Positions 15,057 to 27,000 of a DNA stretch of 64,000 bases are shown in pieces. Positions within the stretch are counted from its first letter, which is position 1. Every line of letters begins with the position of its first letter. Location of the stretch: positions 51,929,131 to 51,993,130 of the forward strand of contig OX359247.1 in assembly GCA_947179485.1 (NCBI GenBank), in the 5' to 3' direction. The notes below the pieces were generated by a model that worked only from the letters and a program-made list of their open reading frames with translations, was not told the origin of the DNA and searched no databases. The DNA comes from Allacma fusca. Taxonomy: Eukaryota; Arthropoda; Collembola; Symphypleona; Sminthuridae. Made by a program: the position numbers and the translations under genes.

Positions 15057-15931
15057 TAGAGCTACTTTTGGGATCGGGATACACCCGGGAATTGGGTTCG
15101 AGATCGGGAACGGGTTCGAATTCGGGTGTCTAATTAATGTTCCCAAATACTTTGGGACCAGGTTCAGGAGCATGCTCAGCAGACCCGGGATTTCAGGATC
15201 GGGAACGGGTTTGGGAACGGGTTCAAGCTTGATGCAGGTATTTGTGTTCCCGTCGGGAACCGGGAACATCTTTGTTCCCACACCCGTTACACGCTTCACG
15301 TTCCCGGGAACCACGCAACCATCTAGCGGAGAAAAAAATACAAAGCATGCACGGTTTCCCTCGTTAAAGTGTTGAGATAATAATTTTACGAGAGCGACTT
15401 GGGCCGTTTCGCATATTGTCAGTTGGGATCGCATGTCGCATAGTAGTGATTTCCGCCTACTCTAACTTGCAAGATGAAAGTCATTGCAAAACTCATAGTG
15501 AGAATCGTTTAAGCAGTCTTCCTGCATCTTTTTCGGCAACGCAGACCAGACGTTTAGTTTGATGACAATTTTTACTAGTTTCTAAATCTATTGTATCATG
15601 GTACGCACGCATAAGTATTGCTAAATCAATAAAAATGTGAAGAAAAAAACTGATTTACACCAACTGCGCTGGTCCCGGGAACGAGTCCGGGTTCAAGGGA
15701 TTCGGGATCGGGATTGGGAGCAAATTTTATCTGATTTCGGGTTCGGGACCGGGATCGGGTTTGAGATCAACGGTTCAAGCATATTTAATATCTGGGTTTT
15801 TGTGCACCCGATCCCAGTATTTCGGGAACGGGTTCGGGTGTGAGTCCGAAAATATTGATGACCCGATTTTCGGGAGCGGGTTCGGGAATGGGATAAAACT
15901 TTTCGTTCCCACAAGTAGCTCTAAACCTGGT
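15049..15931. mobile_element. hAT-like MITE A (GGGTTCGGGAACGG arms), with TSD
   Basis: Non-autonomous DNA transposon body 15057-15923 (867 bp), bounded by an exact 8-bp duplication AACCTGGT (15049-15056 and 15924-15931). Terminal inverted repeats read TAGAGCTACTTTTGGGA and TAGAGCTACTTGTGGGA. The arms (about 15070-15300 and 15675-15905) are degenerate iterations of GGGTTCGGGAACGGG-like words in inverted orientation. The unique core lies between them. 8-bp TSDs and a YAGAG start are hallmarks of hAT. No transposase is present. The arms generate spurious Pro/Asn- and Gly-rich frames that are not genes. Confidence 0.88.
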
Positions 15932-16996
15932 CTCCAAAATTGTTTAATGTAACCATATACTTATTGTTACATTTGTTACCCAACCATAATAAAATTTAAT
16001 ATTTGCGATAGTTCTAACAGGTCGAGCTGCTTGAGAAGCGTTATTTATACGTTTTTCGTTTACTAAAAGTGATGGTGACTGCCCATTTTTATTAAATAGA
16101 ACACAGTTACTTACCTACTACAGTAAGTTTTGCTCTGTCAATTAACAAATTTGTGGACAAAGTTTTGATATAGTTGACATTTATTTGTCAAAGCCGGTTT
16201 TTTCACATGGCTTACTGAATATGTTGCTTTTTCGAGCGGTAATAAGTGTAAAGAAATTAACAAGGTCGTTTTAACATATACGGCCGAACAAGGAAGGAAC
16301 TGGCACAAACTGGTGTATTGAAAAGTGTACTTTGTAACGTCAGTTTAAAACAAAGAAGAGAAACCCTGCGGCGTACTGATTTTAAGAAAATGCTTTTCCC
16401 CACCGACACAGGCCGTGGATTTACCCACTAGTTTTCTTAAATACATAAGTATGTATGTAATTATATGAAGCCGAACCTTAGCTCGGGACCTATGTATGTA
16501 TATATTCCCGGATAATCTTGGTTCGAGGTTGAACTTATCTGCCTTACAGTAGTTTTTCACTGATACAAAAACCTCTCCGCAGATATATTAATTACTGTTT
16601 CTATTTATTTTTCAGACTTCCGAGGAAGTATTATTTACTCCAACATTTTTTATGTTGAGTTCCCAGTGGTAAGAATATAATAATATAATATCCATTTTTG
16701 GAGTGTACTTTAGTCATTGGTGGAATAACTACTTTCACTGGTGTATAGTATGTGACATGACTAAAATAGACACTTCGTTTTCTAGAGATAAATAAGACAA
16801 GTCATTTCTCATCCCAAACTAACAATAAAAGTTACTCTTCTAGTTCGCAGTTCCCACATTAATATCCTACGACCGCACTTGTTGACTTGGTTAGATACAT
16901 GCATTCCTACACATGAAAATTAAGCCCAGTAATAATAATTTCAAATACAAATAAATACCTCCTGCGACGAAAATAAGTAAATGTAAATGAGTCTAT
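15932..16996. other. Intergenic, nothing recognised
   Basis: AT-rich sequence between two hAT-like elements. No coding, RNA or repeat structure that I can support. Confidence 0.5.
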
Positions 16997-18234
16997 CTAT
17001 AGTAGTTGTGCCCCTCATGGGTACAAAAATCCGGTACCTGGACCTGTTCCTGGACCCACATAACGGGTACTTTAAAATTGTGTACCTTTACCCGTACCTG
17101 TACCCATATTAACAGGTCCAAATTTTTTTTACCCGTATACCTGATCTCAATTTAAATCATTGTACATGTACCTGAAATGTACCAGTGCCCAAAAACAACC
17201 CAAATACTGGACCCATGGGTACAAGTACCTGGCTGTACCTGGACCTGTACCCAGGTCATTTTCTTAGAATGCTCAGAATTTGTTGTAACTAATATTCCAC
17301 ACTGTAAGAAACTTAATCGTTGCAATCAAACTTCACGCCTTACATGATATTTCACGGAAACAGTAAATCCGAAAACCTATTTAAAATATGCCGCAAAAAT
17401 AGTTGAGACCTTGTTTAATTACTGGGTGTTTTAATTTAACTACTTTTTTGGTTTCAATGAACAATCGTTCAAAAACGATACGAAAAGGATCACGAGTCTG
17501 AAAAAATATTTATGAAACAAAAGCAGTTTTTTTTAAATTGGGGGTTGCCAAAAGTCACCATTTAATGCATTTCACAGATACTGCCACCTGTTTTAATCAG
17601 CTCTTCTGTATATTACTCTTTTATGTTCAACGGTCAATTTTTGCAGTACTGTTCAAGTATTCCTACGCAATTTTTATATTAAATTCATCCAACTAGTTAC
17701 CATTACTACAACCATTTTATTTGTTTACATATTTTACATATTTTATATAGCAAAAATGCATGCTTATTCTATTTTGATTAGGTTCTTGGCTTCTAGGATA
17801 TTTGCAAGTGAGCGAAATCCTAAATTAAATTTTATTTGGGGCCTTTTTTGTTGATCAATACTGGGTGGTTATTCATCTGTGCCATGTGTAGGGTAGCAAC
17901 ACTTGCTGTCTTATTAGTCCATACAAACTCGTTACTGAATTTACCTAGTTTTGTAACAAATTCTTAACCAATTTTTATAATATAATATTTGCAATACTAC
18001 ATTACACTGGTGATTTTTGACATTTTCATATATTCGACTCAAATAAGTATTCTTCCGTACCCGTTCCCATACCCGTACCTGTGCCCAACCTTGGGGGTAC
18101 AAATTGTGCGTACCCAGAAAGTACCCAAAATGTTTGGGTACAAAATTTATGTACCCATTTTGTACCTGAACCTGGACCTGTACCCATATACCTGGGTACT
18201 ACCTATACCCATGAGGGGCACTATACTATAGTAG
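16997..18234. mobile_element. hAT-like MITE B (GTACCTGTACC arms)
   Basis: Element of about 1.2 kb (17006-18225) with inverted termini TTGTGCCCCTCATGGGTA and TAGTGCCCCTCATGGGTA. The sequence CTATAGTAG flanks both sides (16997-17005, 18226-18234), consistent with an 8-9-bp target duplication, although the right terminus carries a few extra bases. The arms (about 17010-17260 and 18055-18215) consist of reiterated GGGTAC / ACCTGGACCTG words in inverted orientation around a unique AT-rich core of about 800 bp. The architecture is the same as the neighbouring elements but with different arm words. No transposase. Confidence 0.78.
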
Positions 18235-18483
18235 TATCATCTGGTAGCTGATAAAGTTGATTTAATGATATATTAGCAACTACAGGGTGTTAAAATGGCA
18301 GAATGTAAATAATTACTTGAAGCTCATGCTAACTGAAATAATGAACTGCATTGTTTTATTGATTTTAATATTTGAAATAATCGAAAATCATGGGTCGACT
18401 TTTCAAGTGGGGTCTTTGGTTTCACCAATCATAATAATGTTAATATTTCCTGGTGCTGATTTCGTATTAATGTTGAAGTCAGT

Positions 18484-19408
18484 TTACATTGGGATGCTGA
18501 TAGCTTGACGGATGTCAGCCGTTGCAAGACCACAAATCTCGGTGATTTCATCATTGAATAATTGGATTCTGAGAGATACCAGCTGAAAGTATAAAATTAA
18601 AGATGTAAAATGTGACAAATTACCTTTCCTATTTCCTCTCGAAAGCTAGACATGCCCATTAATACATAATAAATATAAAATTAGACACTCTTACTCCAAA
18701 GATGTCTCCACGGACGGTCCATGGGTAAGCAAGGGTGTATCCGTTTCCGGGGCTCACGACGGCTGGAATTTCGTCATTAACAAGGACAGTTTCCTGTCCT
18801 CCACGGATGACAGAAACTCGGACGAGCAGAGAAGTGTGAGTTCCAGCTGCGAATTAAAATTCACATTACAAGTTGGTGGATTAGTTGAAGGATTATTATG
18901 CATTAAAATCTCGTGAAGGGATTCGCAAAACAAAAACAGGTTTTTAATTATTATGTAAATGACTGATTAGACCGAGAGAATCTATCCTTATACGGGAGAC
19001 ACCCCTTGTATTGAATCAATCCCTTACATCAAGACTTTTTTGCTAATCTACACGGATCGAGATCTTCACTCTCATCCGAAGCATTTTTTGTTCTATGAAA
19101 TTATAACCATACCTGGTTCGAAGTCAATCTCAATGTCGTAAGTACGGCCGACAGAAAGTTGGCATGGAAGACGGGAGCAATCAGTAACTCGGACTTCCAA
19201 AACCTTACCGTCGGCTCCTGATATTAATCAAAATAAACAAATAATTATTTCTTGAAGTACAAGCGCTATTATAACATCTAAATAATAGAAGTTCCTGGTT
19301 ATAATTTTATTATAACTCACCGCATGGAACTAGGCCCTCTACGACTCCCATGGGGGAGACAGCGCTACAAGCGGCCACAAGAACAGCCAAACAAGCCAAA
19401 CGTAGCAT
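18484..19408 (-). CDS. Secreted ML-domain (NPC2-like) lipid-binding protein, copy 1
   Basis: Small secreted MD-2-related lipid-recognition protein of the NPC2 family, which binds sterols or other lipids extracellularly or in lysosomes. Minus-strand exons 19408-19321, 19217-19113, 18846-18695 and 18582-18484 join in phase to 147 codons plus stop. An N-terminal hydrophobic signal (MLRLACLAVLVAACSA) is followed by GLVPCG, LEVRVTDC, RLPC, SPGNGYTLAYPW and EICGLATA, in the order expected for the ML beta-sandwich. Four cysteines in the mature part correspond to the first-last and second-third NPC2 disulfides. The middle pair of classical NPC2 is absent. Exons 2 and 3 have exactly the same lengths (105 and 152 nt) as the paralogue at 61126-61844. 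The ligand cannot be inferred. Confidence 0.9.
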
Positions 19409-19482
19409 TTTCGGGATTTTGAAGGAATATTTCCAACGACAGCAAAATTTAAGAAGCAAAACTCGACTGAGTATAAATTGAC

Positions 19483-19516
19483 TGACGCACTCAATGAATG
19501 TCCAGGTGCTTTTATA
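19483..19516 (-). promoter_or_regulatory. TATA box and TCAGT initiator of ML gene copy 1
   Basis: On the minus strand TATAAAAG begins at 19516. A TCAGT arthropod initiator places the likely start at 19483, about 33 nt downstream and about 75 nt before the ATG. The same spacing occurs in the paralogue at 61 kb. Confidence 0.65.
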
Positions 19517-21429
19517 CTTTTTTATATCGAAAACTCACATGATCTTTCAAATATCTTCTGTCGAAATTAGCAATTTCATACATACTATAGAAAATGATAA
19601 TTATTTATTTCCAGTACAAAAATATAGAATACAAAAGCTTATCCATTAATAATATTTTTATAGCATTGTAAAAGCAACGTTCTTAAATTCCATTAACACA
19701 TGCTAAAGACATTTATGGTTATAGATAATTATGCAAATTTTTTTCAATAATGTATACTTCTATGACTCCCTGCCGACTGAGGATGAGACGAGTCCGAGGA
19801 TTAAAAGGTGTTTAGTAGTAATAAAATTTATCAAGTCATATATAATATGAAGTAAAGTCAAAAGAAATCCGGCATGGTATGTATATAAGGGCTTAAATAC
19901 TTCAAAATTCCGGTCTACACAGAAAATTGGTGCGAGTGTACATATTTATTGCTACATAGTGACTAGTGCGTGCTGGTCACAGGGTGTTTACTTTTACTGC
20001 TCCATAATTAATCGGGCTTAATTTTAACTCAATTCTGGGTACCTGACCTGACACTTGTCTCTGTAAGCATAATTTGATATCATGTTTTATGGCTACTGTA
20101 TTTACTACTAAACTGCCATTTAGACCACATTCATGAACTAAATCAATCTAGTACGAGCACAGCTGTAATCATTGAACAGAATGGTATAATTACAGCACAG
20201 AGATGTATAAACAATGTATACACATATATATCAATATGTAGGGAAAGCACAAGAATTTTATTAAATAAACGCACTAAATTGACTCTTCAAACATTTTACG
20301 TCATACACAAACCGAAAAAGGGAAATAACTTGATTCCGCGATCAGCAAAAAGATAACAGGATTCTGTTCATTCGTTAATTCTTTTAAGCTTCACAGCTTA
20401 ATAATACTACAGCTCAATAATTATAATTATTATTACCCTTACTCTGCAAGTCGCAGACCCTTTAAATTATTCACCCTTGGCCCTCTACAATCTTATCTTC
20501 GTGTGGAATACACATAATATACATATAGCCTCTAAAAAACAATATTGTTTCCTTTTATCACAGCTTTATTATAACTTTATTTATGCTTTAAAGCAGAAGG
20601 GTATTCAGGTATTCTACTTTAATCTTTACATTGACACCCAACTCATAAACCTACCAAAAAATCTTGTCAATTGCCAATTTCAGATGTGGTTTTTACATTT
20701 TATACCGAAGGCTCAACTTCATATTAACTTACCACAAAACCCAGAGCACAGCCACTCGCAATTGAAACATCTTTAAATTCCTTCAAGTCTTCGAAGGCGT
20801 AATTTTCGGAAAACTCCCTTCGAACTATCATTAAATAAAGCTTTCAATTCAAATAATTTCCACTCCCTCATTAGGCTTCCTTCAATTTTAAAATAAATCT
20901 TCCTACGCATGCGGCATGCAGCCCAGCATAAAATCTCGTTGTACCTAAAGGGACGTAAAATTTTGGACTTATAAAAATAATTTTAATAAGCGCTTTCGCA
21001 ACTATTGTAGAAATGGATGCGGGATGGAGAGACTGCGTCTCTTACAGTTAACATATAACGAAATTTCACTAATTATACACATGCACTTTCCAAGAAGCCA
21101 ATCTCTTATACACTTGATTGGAATGCATTATGGTGAACACAAACATTTATCCGCCCCCCCCACAAACCTCTAACCCCCTTAAGGGAGTAATTCATAAAAT
21201 ATTTGATTGCCCCAGTTTGTGGTAAATTTTTTTCCAGATTTTCTAAAACTAACTTCATTGACGTGGATCAAGATTTGAGCTCCGGGGTCAAGAAACGTCC
21301 AGCAGATTCGTTTTTTTTCAAAATGTCAATTTCTTAAGTTTTTGATTTTTGCAGATTTTATTTATCCCAAAATGTTCTGAAGCTATCATGTAGGAAATTT
21401 TATGGGCTAACCATGGAGCTATTTGATAT
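19517..21429. other. Intergenic; fragment of CCTTCGAAGG-type repeat and left part of a dispersed repeat
   Basis: Mostly AT-rich. 20770-20905 resembles 42733-42900 (CCTTCAAG-C/T-CTTCGAAGGC and following sequence), so it is a repeat fragment. 21175-21429 is one copy of a dispersed repeat with GGGAGTAA-TCATAAAATA (see the element at 30635-31500) and is interrupted by MITE C. Confidence 0.5.
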
Positions 21430-22700
21430 GTATCTACCAGAGCTGCTTGCAGGTATCAGGTAGTACCTGAAAAATACCCGTCGGGTCGGGTTCGGGTCAG
21501 CTACAAAAAAAAGTACCTGAGATTCGGGTCAAGTGCGGGTACATCCAGGATCCGCACCTGATATTACAGGTCGGGTAATGATCAAGTTCGGGTTTAAAAA
21601 ATATACCTGAGCTCAATGTCAGGTGCAGGTTCGCTACGACGAATTCAAAATACCTGAACCCGAACTTGCAATTTCAGGTATTTTGCAAGTATTTTTCGTA
21701 CCCTAATAATTTAACTTTAAGTTCACGTGAATGAAACTTTCAGACTGATCTGAACGTTAATGTCACATGGCTGAAGGACACGTTGTGTTTAGTGATGCGT
21801 GAGAGCCGCCATATCAATTAAATTAACAAACAACCTAACTTTGCTAATTAATTTCATGGTATAGACTTAGCGTTGTAGCAGACATAGACATCATCGATTT
21901 GGAATCTATTTCGTGTATACATACTTGTGCCTTAACTTTGTTAAAATTTGAAAAGCATGATGATTATCAGCGGTCTGTTTCTAAAGCTATCACTCAGAGA
22001 ATACTTGGGGAAGCTTCAATAGCTGTTCCCATTCTTTTTGTGCTGCTTTCACTTAAAATTAGTACAAGTTTTTGCATTTGTAACTTAACGTCATTTGTAA
22101 ATAATATTTACTTTGATAAAGTCTTAGGATAGAACTTATGTTTATAAGTTTCCTCTGACAAAATAATTGAAAGTCGGGTTCGGGTTCAGGTTCGGGTTCA
22201 AGTTCGGGTCGGGTTCAAGTTCGGGTCGGGTTTGTTTTGAGATCCGCACCTCAGGTATTTTTCGGGTGCGGGTAGCCAAGCAATACCTGATCCAAAAATA
22301 CCTGACAGGTGCGGATATTAACTCGGATCCGGAGGGCCAAGTTCGGGTCAACGAAAAAAATTAACCTGATATTTCAGGTGCGGGTCGGGTTCAGGTGCGG
22401 ATCTTGATTTTTTGCTACCTGAAAGCAGCTCTGGTATCTACATTAAAAATTGTAGACACGACCGGAAAATACCCGGAACAAGCTTGGAGAAATTAATCTG
22501 CAAGAGAAAAGTGAGAAAGTTGCGGAAAAAAGTCTGATCTTGTTTTTTTTTTCGGGGGCTGCTCTTGTAGCAAATTTAAAGGAAAATCTATTGAGTCTAA
22601 TGTCATCTAAAGCGAGTCTAAAACCAACAATAATTACGATCTTAGAGACCAAAAATGAGTGGTAAAATTGAAGTAAAGAAAAATGATTTATTTGTCTGAC
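21175..22700. repeat. Dispersed repeat copy, split by MITE C
   Basis: The left part starts with GGGAGTAATTCATAAAATA and continues with words shared with 30643-30790, 36545-36790 and 51190-51390, such as CTTCATTGACGTGG and GGAGCTATTTGATA. MITE C has inserted into GTATCTAC within it. Sequence to the right of the MITE (22442-22700) appears to continue the same repeat. No inverted right end is visible, so the copy is probably truncated. Confidence 0.5.
21430..22441. mobile_element. hAT-like MITE C (GGGTTCAGGTGCGGGTC arms), with TSD
   Basis: Body 21438-22433 (996 bp) with an exact 8-bp duplication GTATCTAC at 21430-21437 and 22434-22441. Termini are CAGAGCTGCTTGCAGGTA and CAGAGCTGCTTTCAGGTA. The arms (about 21455-21690 and 22170-22425) are degenerate arrays of TCGGGTTCAGGTGCGGGT-like words. 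The core is unique AT-rich sequence. The first eleven bases match those of MITE A allowing C/T and A/G differences (YAGAGCTRCTT), suggesting the same transposase mobilised both despite different arms. Confidence 0.88.
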
Positions 22701-24088
22701 GACTTTTTGAAACAATTCATAAACTTCGTCTCCGGTATCTGAAACCAGAGCTTTGTTCCCGTCTTTACAAAGTTACAGGTCCTTGCCAAGGGGCATGATG
22801 AGACGCCCCGAAGCGGGTATTACGTCCGCTGAAAAAGGACGTAAGTGACACCTGTAGTTGTAGTGGTAAGTTGAGAGGTCCTCTTTTCGACGGAACGGAA
22901 TAAGACAATCGATCAGGCCCAAAAATCCTAAATCCAATCCTCATTTGTGATTGTACACTTATGTACATACGGCTCTTGAGTTCATGCCTCACAATCAGTC
23001 TTCTCTGTGTTCTTGGTCTTGGTCCATGCCTGCAAGCTGCAATACTCCAAAACTCTCCCAACTTACTACTAGAACTGCTAGTCCTATAGTACCTATAGTT
23101 ATTTACCTTACAGAATCATTTTGCGCATAGTCTTTAGTCTATATTACACACGACACGACACACACACTGTGCTTACACACTTCCACACATTGCTGCAGTA
23201 CTATTTCTGCCCTAAAATAAGTAGTTCATTCATTCTCGCTGATTCGGGTTCAATTGAAGACAAAATCACCTTGGAAGTTGCATAACTTGCAATCATTTAT
23301 AATTAAATTAAATTAATAATAATTTTCAAACTTTTTAAATTTTAGTTATTACTAGTACTACACGTTCATGATTATAAACACGGTGAGTGTCGAGTGCTGT
23401 TGACTCTGCGTACCATTTCACGTCGTTGATCAGCCAATTAGTGTTTTAATTGGTTTACTCCTTTACATTGTAATTACAAATCCTGGTGAGTGGAGACAAA
23501 TTAAACTTGTTGAAAAATAGGTTGTGTTTTAAAAATACATGGTGTTACTTTTTTTAATAAAAAGGTTGTTGTTAAGTATTTTATTAAAATGTTTTTTTAT
23601 TTATTATTATTGTAGCAGAAGAGAAATCTTCAAAATAAGAAAAAATTTTGGTGCGCTGCAATGAAGTCTGTTGTCGTCCGAAAATGCTGCATTTCTTCTG
23701 CCGTGGAGTTAATCGGAGCGTGTATTACATGACAAACAAGTGATTAATTATTAGATAGGTCTTGTTTACATCCACCGGATTCACCGACCAAGATTCGCTG
23801 AAAGAAAAATTCCTTGGGAAATATTTACACTATTGCGATTGCGAATATGGCTGGGTATGTTTGGGATTCAGTTGAGATTTGCCTCTTAGTCGGGCTTCGA
23901 CTTGGGCCCACGGAAAAACAAACGTAGACTGTGACTTACATATTTGAAGGAAGGGAAGGCATTGAAGCGAGGGACGAAGGAAGAAAAAGGAAAACTATTT
24001 TAAGATTGAACACATCTGCAATTGCAGATCACACATTACTTACCTCCAACCTCATTTGGAAGCCCGCTGTGGATCAAGAAATTAAATA
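22442..24088. other. Intergenic, 5' flank of DNAJC16-like gene
   Basis: The repeat remnant continues to about 22700. Around 22760-23060 is a GC-richer stretch with an open minus-strand frame that has no domain and no ATG-anchored partner exons. The promoter and 5' UTR of the J-protein gene should lie in the last few hundred bases, but I see no unambiguous TATA box. Confidence 0.4.
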
Positions 24089-27000
24089 ATGATTTTCAAG
24101 TTTTTACTATGTTTCAACCTGCTCTTTCACCTGTGCATTAGTTCCTACGACCCTTACAAAATCCTTGGAGTGAGTAGACATGCTACTGCAGCAGAAATTC
24201 GGAAAGCCTATAAATTACTAGTGAAGGAGTTGTAAGTATTATTTGAATTATTATACTTTCGTGCGTAGTATATGTAGGGGTTATGTATTGAATCATTTTA
24301 AGGGTAGTTATTACCAAATACATATTGTCGGTGAAGAGGGAAAATCATCTAGGTGCATAATAACATGTAGATGATTTTGATTTTAGTAAAACGTTGATTT
24401 TATGGGAAATACATCTTTACCGACGTGATGTTTTTCCAATTTGTACATTTTCCCCATAACAGACATCCAGACAAGAATAAATCTCCAGAAGCTGAAGAAG
24501 ACTTTGTGAAACTTGTTAAGGCCTATGAGCTGTTGACGGATGCGGAGAGACGGCAATTGTATGATGATCGGGGCTTCGTTGATGAGAGTACCAGCTTACT
24601 CAATCGGCATGACGACAGTCTCTACAGCTTTGCCACGGGAGGATTATTTCATTCCTCCTTCACAGATGGGATTGCGTATCTTCATAAAGAGAGCATCAGT
24701 GGAAAGTGAGTAACTGGCATTTGGGAACGGCTATAGTCCATACACCGAAACCCTTATATGCCGGTTCAATTTGACACAATACCACCCCTCTAAAGAGAAG
24801 ACAAGAAGTGAGACCCCTGTCCGGACCGGGGTCGCACTTCTGTCACACCTTCTCCAGGAGCCTGAAAAAACCTGACCGAAGCATCATATGTAGACAAACT
24901 CGAGGCAAGTGATGTTTTTGTTGTCTCCAGCTAACCCAGGGTGTCCGGATGATACCCCAGGTGGGGATCCAGGTTGTCCGGACAAATATCTGCTGACACA
25001 AAATGTCCAAACAGACCCCAGCTCACTCAGGGTGTCCGGACATGACCTTAGCTATCACAGGTTCTCCGGACAGACCCCAGAGCCCTCGGATTGTTTTTTT
25101 TGTTTGTTTATTTTTTTAATTAATTTTTTCTAAATATAGTTGAAGCTACTCCGCTTCAATTATCGGACATTTTCCTCATCCCTCATTATTCCCCTTCTTA
25201 TCTTTCATGTACTCCTGTCTTGAAACCTTTAAAAAAACTATTTCTCTGCACAATGCCTTATTATATGGTTGAAGCTGCCAGATTCCTAGTATTTTAGTAG
25301 ACTAGCTACTATTTGGCAAGGCAGTCTACTGTAACAAATCAAGGTTTACTAAGTCTATTTTAATGAAAGTGCTTCTAAAGTCCACTTTTTTAGGTTTATC
25401 TAATAATAATACAGTAAAACTTGTCTATAGTGGTTTCTCTAGGGGAAAGAAAATTTGACCACTGTTAACAGGGACCATTGTGCCGGATATAGTGGTCCTA
25501 ACCACTATATACAGTACTTCAAATTAAATAATTCTCACGCACAATTAATGTATTAATGCTTGCTCAGTATGCAATATTTTATTAGCAATAAAATTACACT
25601 TTATTAAAGTAATTACTAATTTTTGAATGCTTTAGACTTTTAATATTGTTCCTTGCGAGAAATTCTTGAAGGAAATGTACACATTGGTGGGCGGTTACCC
25701 AAGACGTCATAATTGTAATTCCCTTTAAAATAACTTCGACAACCAATCATACCGAGCACCCTTAAGCGCCACTCCAAGACTCAACACAAGAAATGCTTGT
25801 TATGGAATGTGCATGACGTTTTCGAAGTTGTCTAACTTCGCGCGATTAAAATTTACACTAATGTTTATTCGGACCACTGTATGCAGAGTTGAAAGCCTGC
25901 ATTTCTATACAAATGGTCAAAAATCCCAGACCATAATTGGCAGGGGACCACTATATAAAAAACTATTATAAGCGGGGTGTACGTAATGTTAAAAGATAGG
26001 ACTTGTGACGGGGAAACCTGACATGGGCCACAATGTGGAGGAAACCACTATATAGCGGGCCACTATATACAAGTTTTACTGTAATTCTTTTATTTTCCGC
26101 CAACAAAATTGACCTTGGTTAGATACCTATTTAACCTTCCAGAAGTTGGCATAGAAAAAATCTGTTTATAATATAAACAGATTTTTACCGATCTGTTACA
26201 TTTACAAATATTTTACGAAAAAATGGTCTTTGCATGGGATAACTTGATTGATATTGAATGGGTTATAAACTTGGCGATATATCGGCGATATGCGATATAT
26301 CGCCAAAACTGTTTTTGGCGATAGCGATATTTCCGATATGAGCAATGTGGCGATATTTGCCATCACTAAAGAGCACATAATTTAAAACTCAAAGTTTACC
26401 TTTTTCCAAAACTTCCTGACTTTGCTTCTATATCCGGAGTTTTTGAACTAGCTAGATAAACAATATTGAAAAAATCTTGAAAAAATCCATAAAAGGGAAT
26501 TGAACATTTTTACCTCTGCCCCTTGAATGGGTTAGTGGGAGTAAATTGTATCTTGGCGATAATACACTGAACACTAGCACAGGAATTGAGTGTCTCATCC
26601 TACACTACCCTAACGGTCTATTTATTTTAAAAGAAATGAGTATTAAATCGCTTTAAAACTGGCAAATGTGAGGTTATATAAAAAATTTTACAAGTAAGAA
26701 TAATTCTTGTAATGAAAATTAGGGAGCCTACGATTTTGCTCGTCAGGATCTGGCAGGTTTATATGTATATGGAATGGAATGGCCTGACCGTACTCTATTG
26801 GACACCCCCACACGGCGACTGTGTTTTGTAAATTGAGACCCCCCCCCTGAGGACAGCCCCAGTTTCGGTGTATGGCTATAGTAGTATTGATAGGCATGAA
26901 GTGTAACGGGAATTCATTAATTGTGTTATAATTATTACCATTCCCAGATCCTTTGAAACGGTCGCTCTGCCCAAATCTTTCTCAATTCCTCAACTTCTCC

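Larger units (their letters stand above)
24731..26881. mobile_element. Large terminal-inverted-repeat element or mosaic in DNAJC16-like intron 2
   Basis: CTATAGTCCATACACCGAAA at 24731 is mirrored by TTTCGGTGTATGGCTATAG ending at 26881, inverted repeats about 2.15 kb apart within one intron. The interior contains a GTGTCCGGAC-rich low-complexity stretch (24930-25095), a separate pogo-like MITE (25412-26081) and a GCGATAT-rich patch (26268-26367). No target duplication is visible at the outer ends, so family assignment is open. It could be a composite of several insertions. Confidence 0.5.

Noticed and set aside
15021-15914. Open frames rich in Pro, Asn, Arg or Gly in both directions
   Set aside because: They are products of the repeated words in MITE A arms; no start context, splice chain or domain.
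19770-19810. CTGAGGATGAGACGAGTCC resembling a hammerhead ribozyme core
   Set aside because: The CUGAUGA box is disrupted and no GAAA with matching stem II and III follows.
22765-23061. 98-codon minus-strand open frame in GC-richer sequence
   Set aside because: No domain and no credible splice context; adjacent to repeat remnants.
24930-25095. GTGTCCGGAC-rich stretch as a separate hAT-like MITE
   Set aside because: Only one arm is present and no inverted terminus or duplication could be found.
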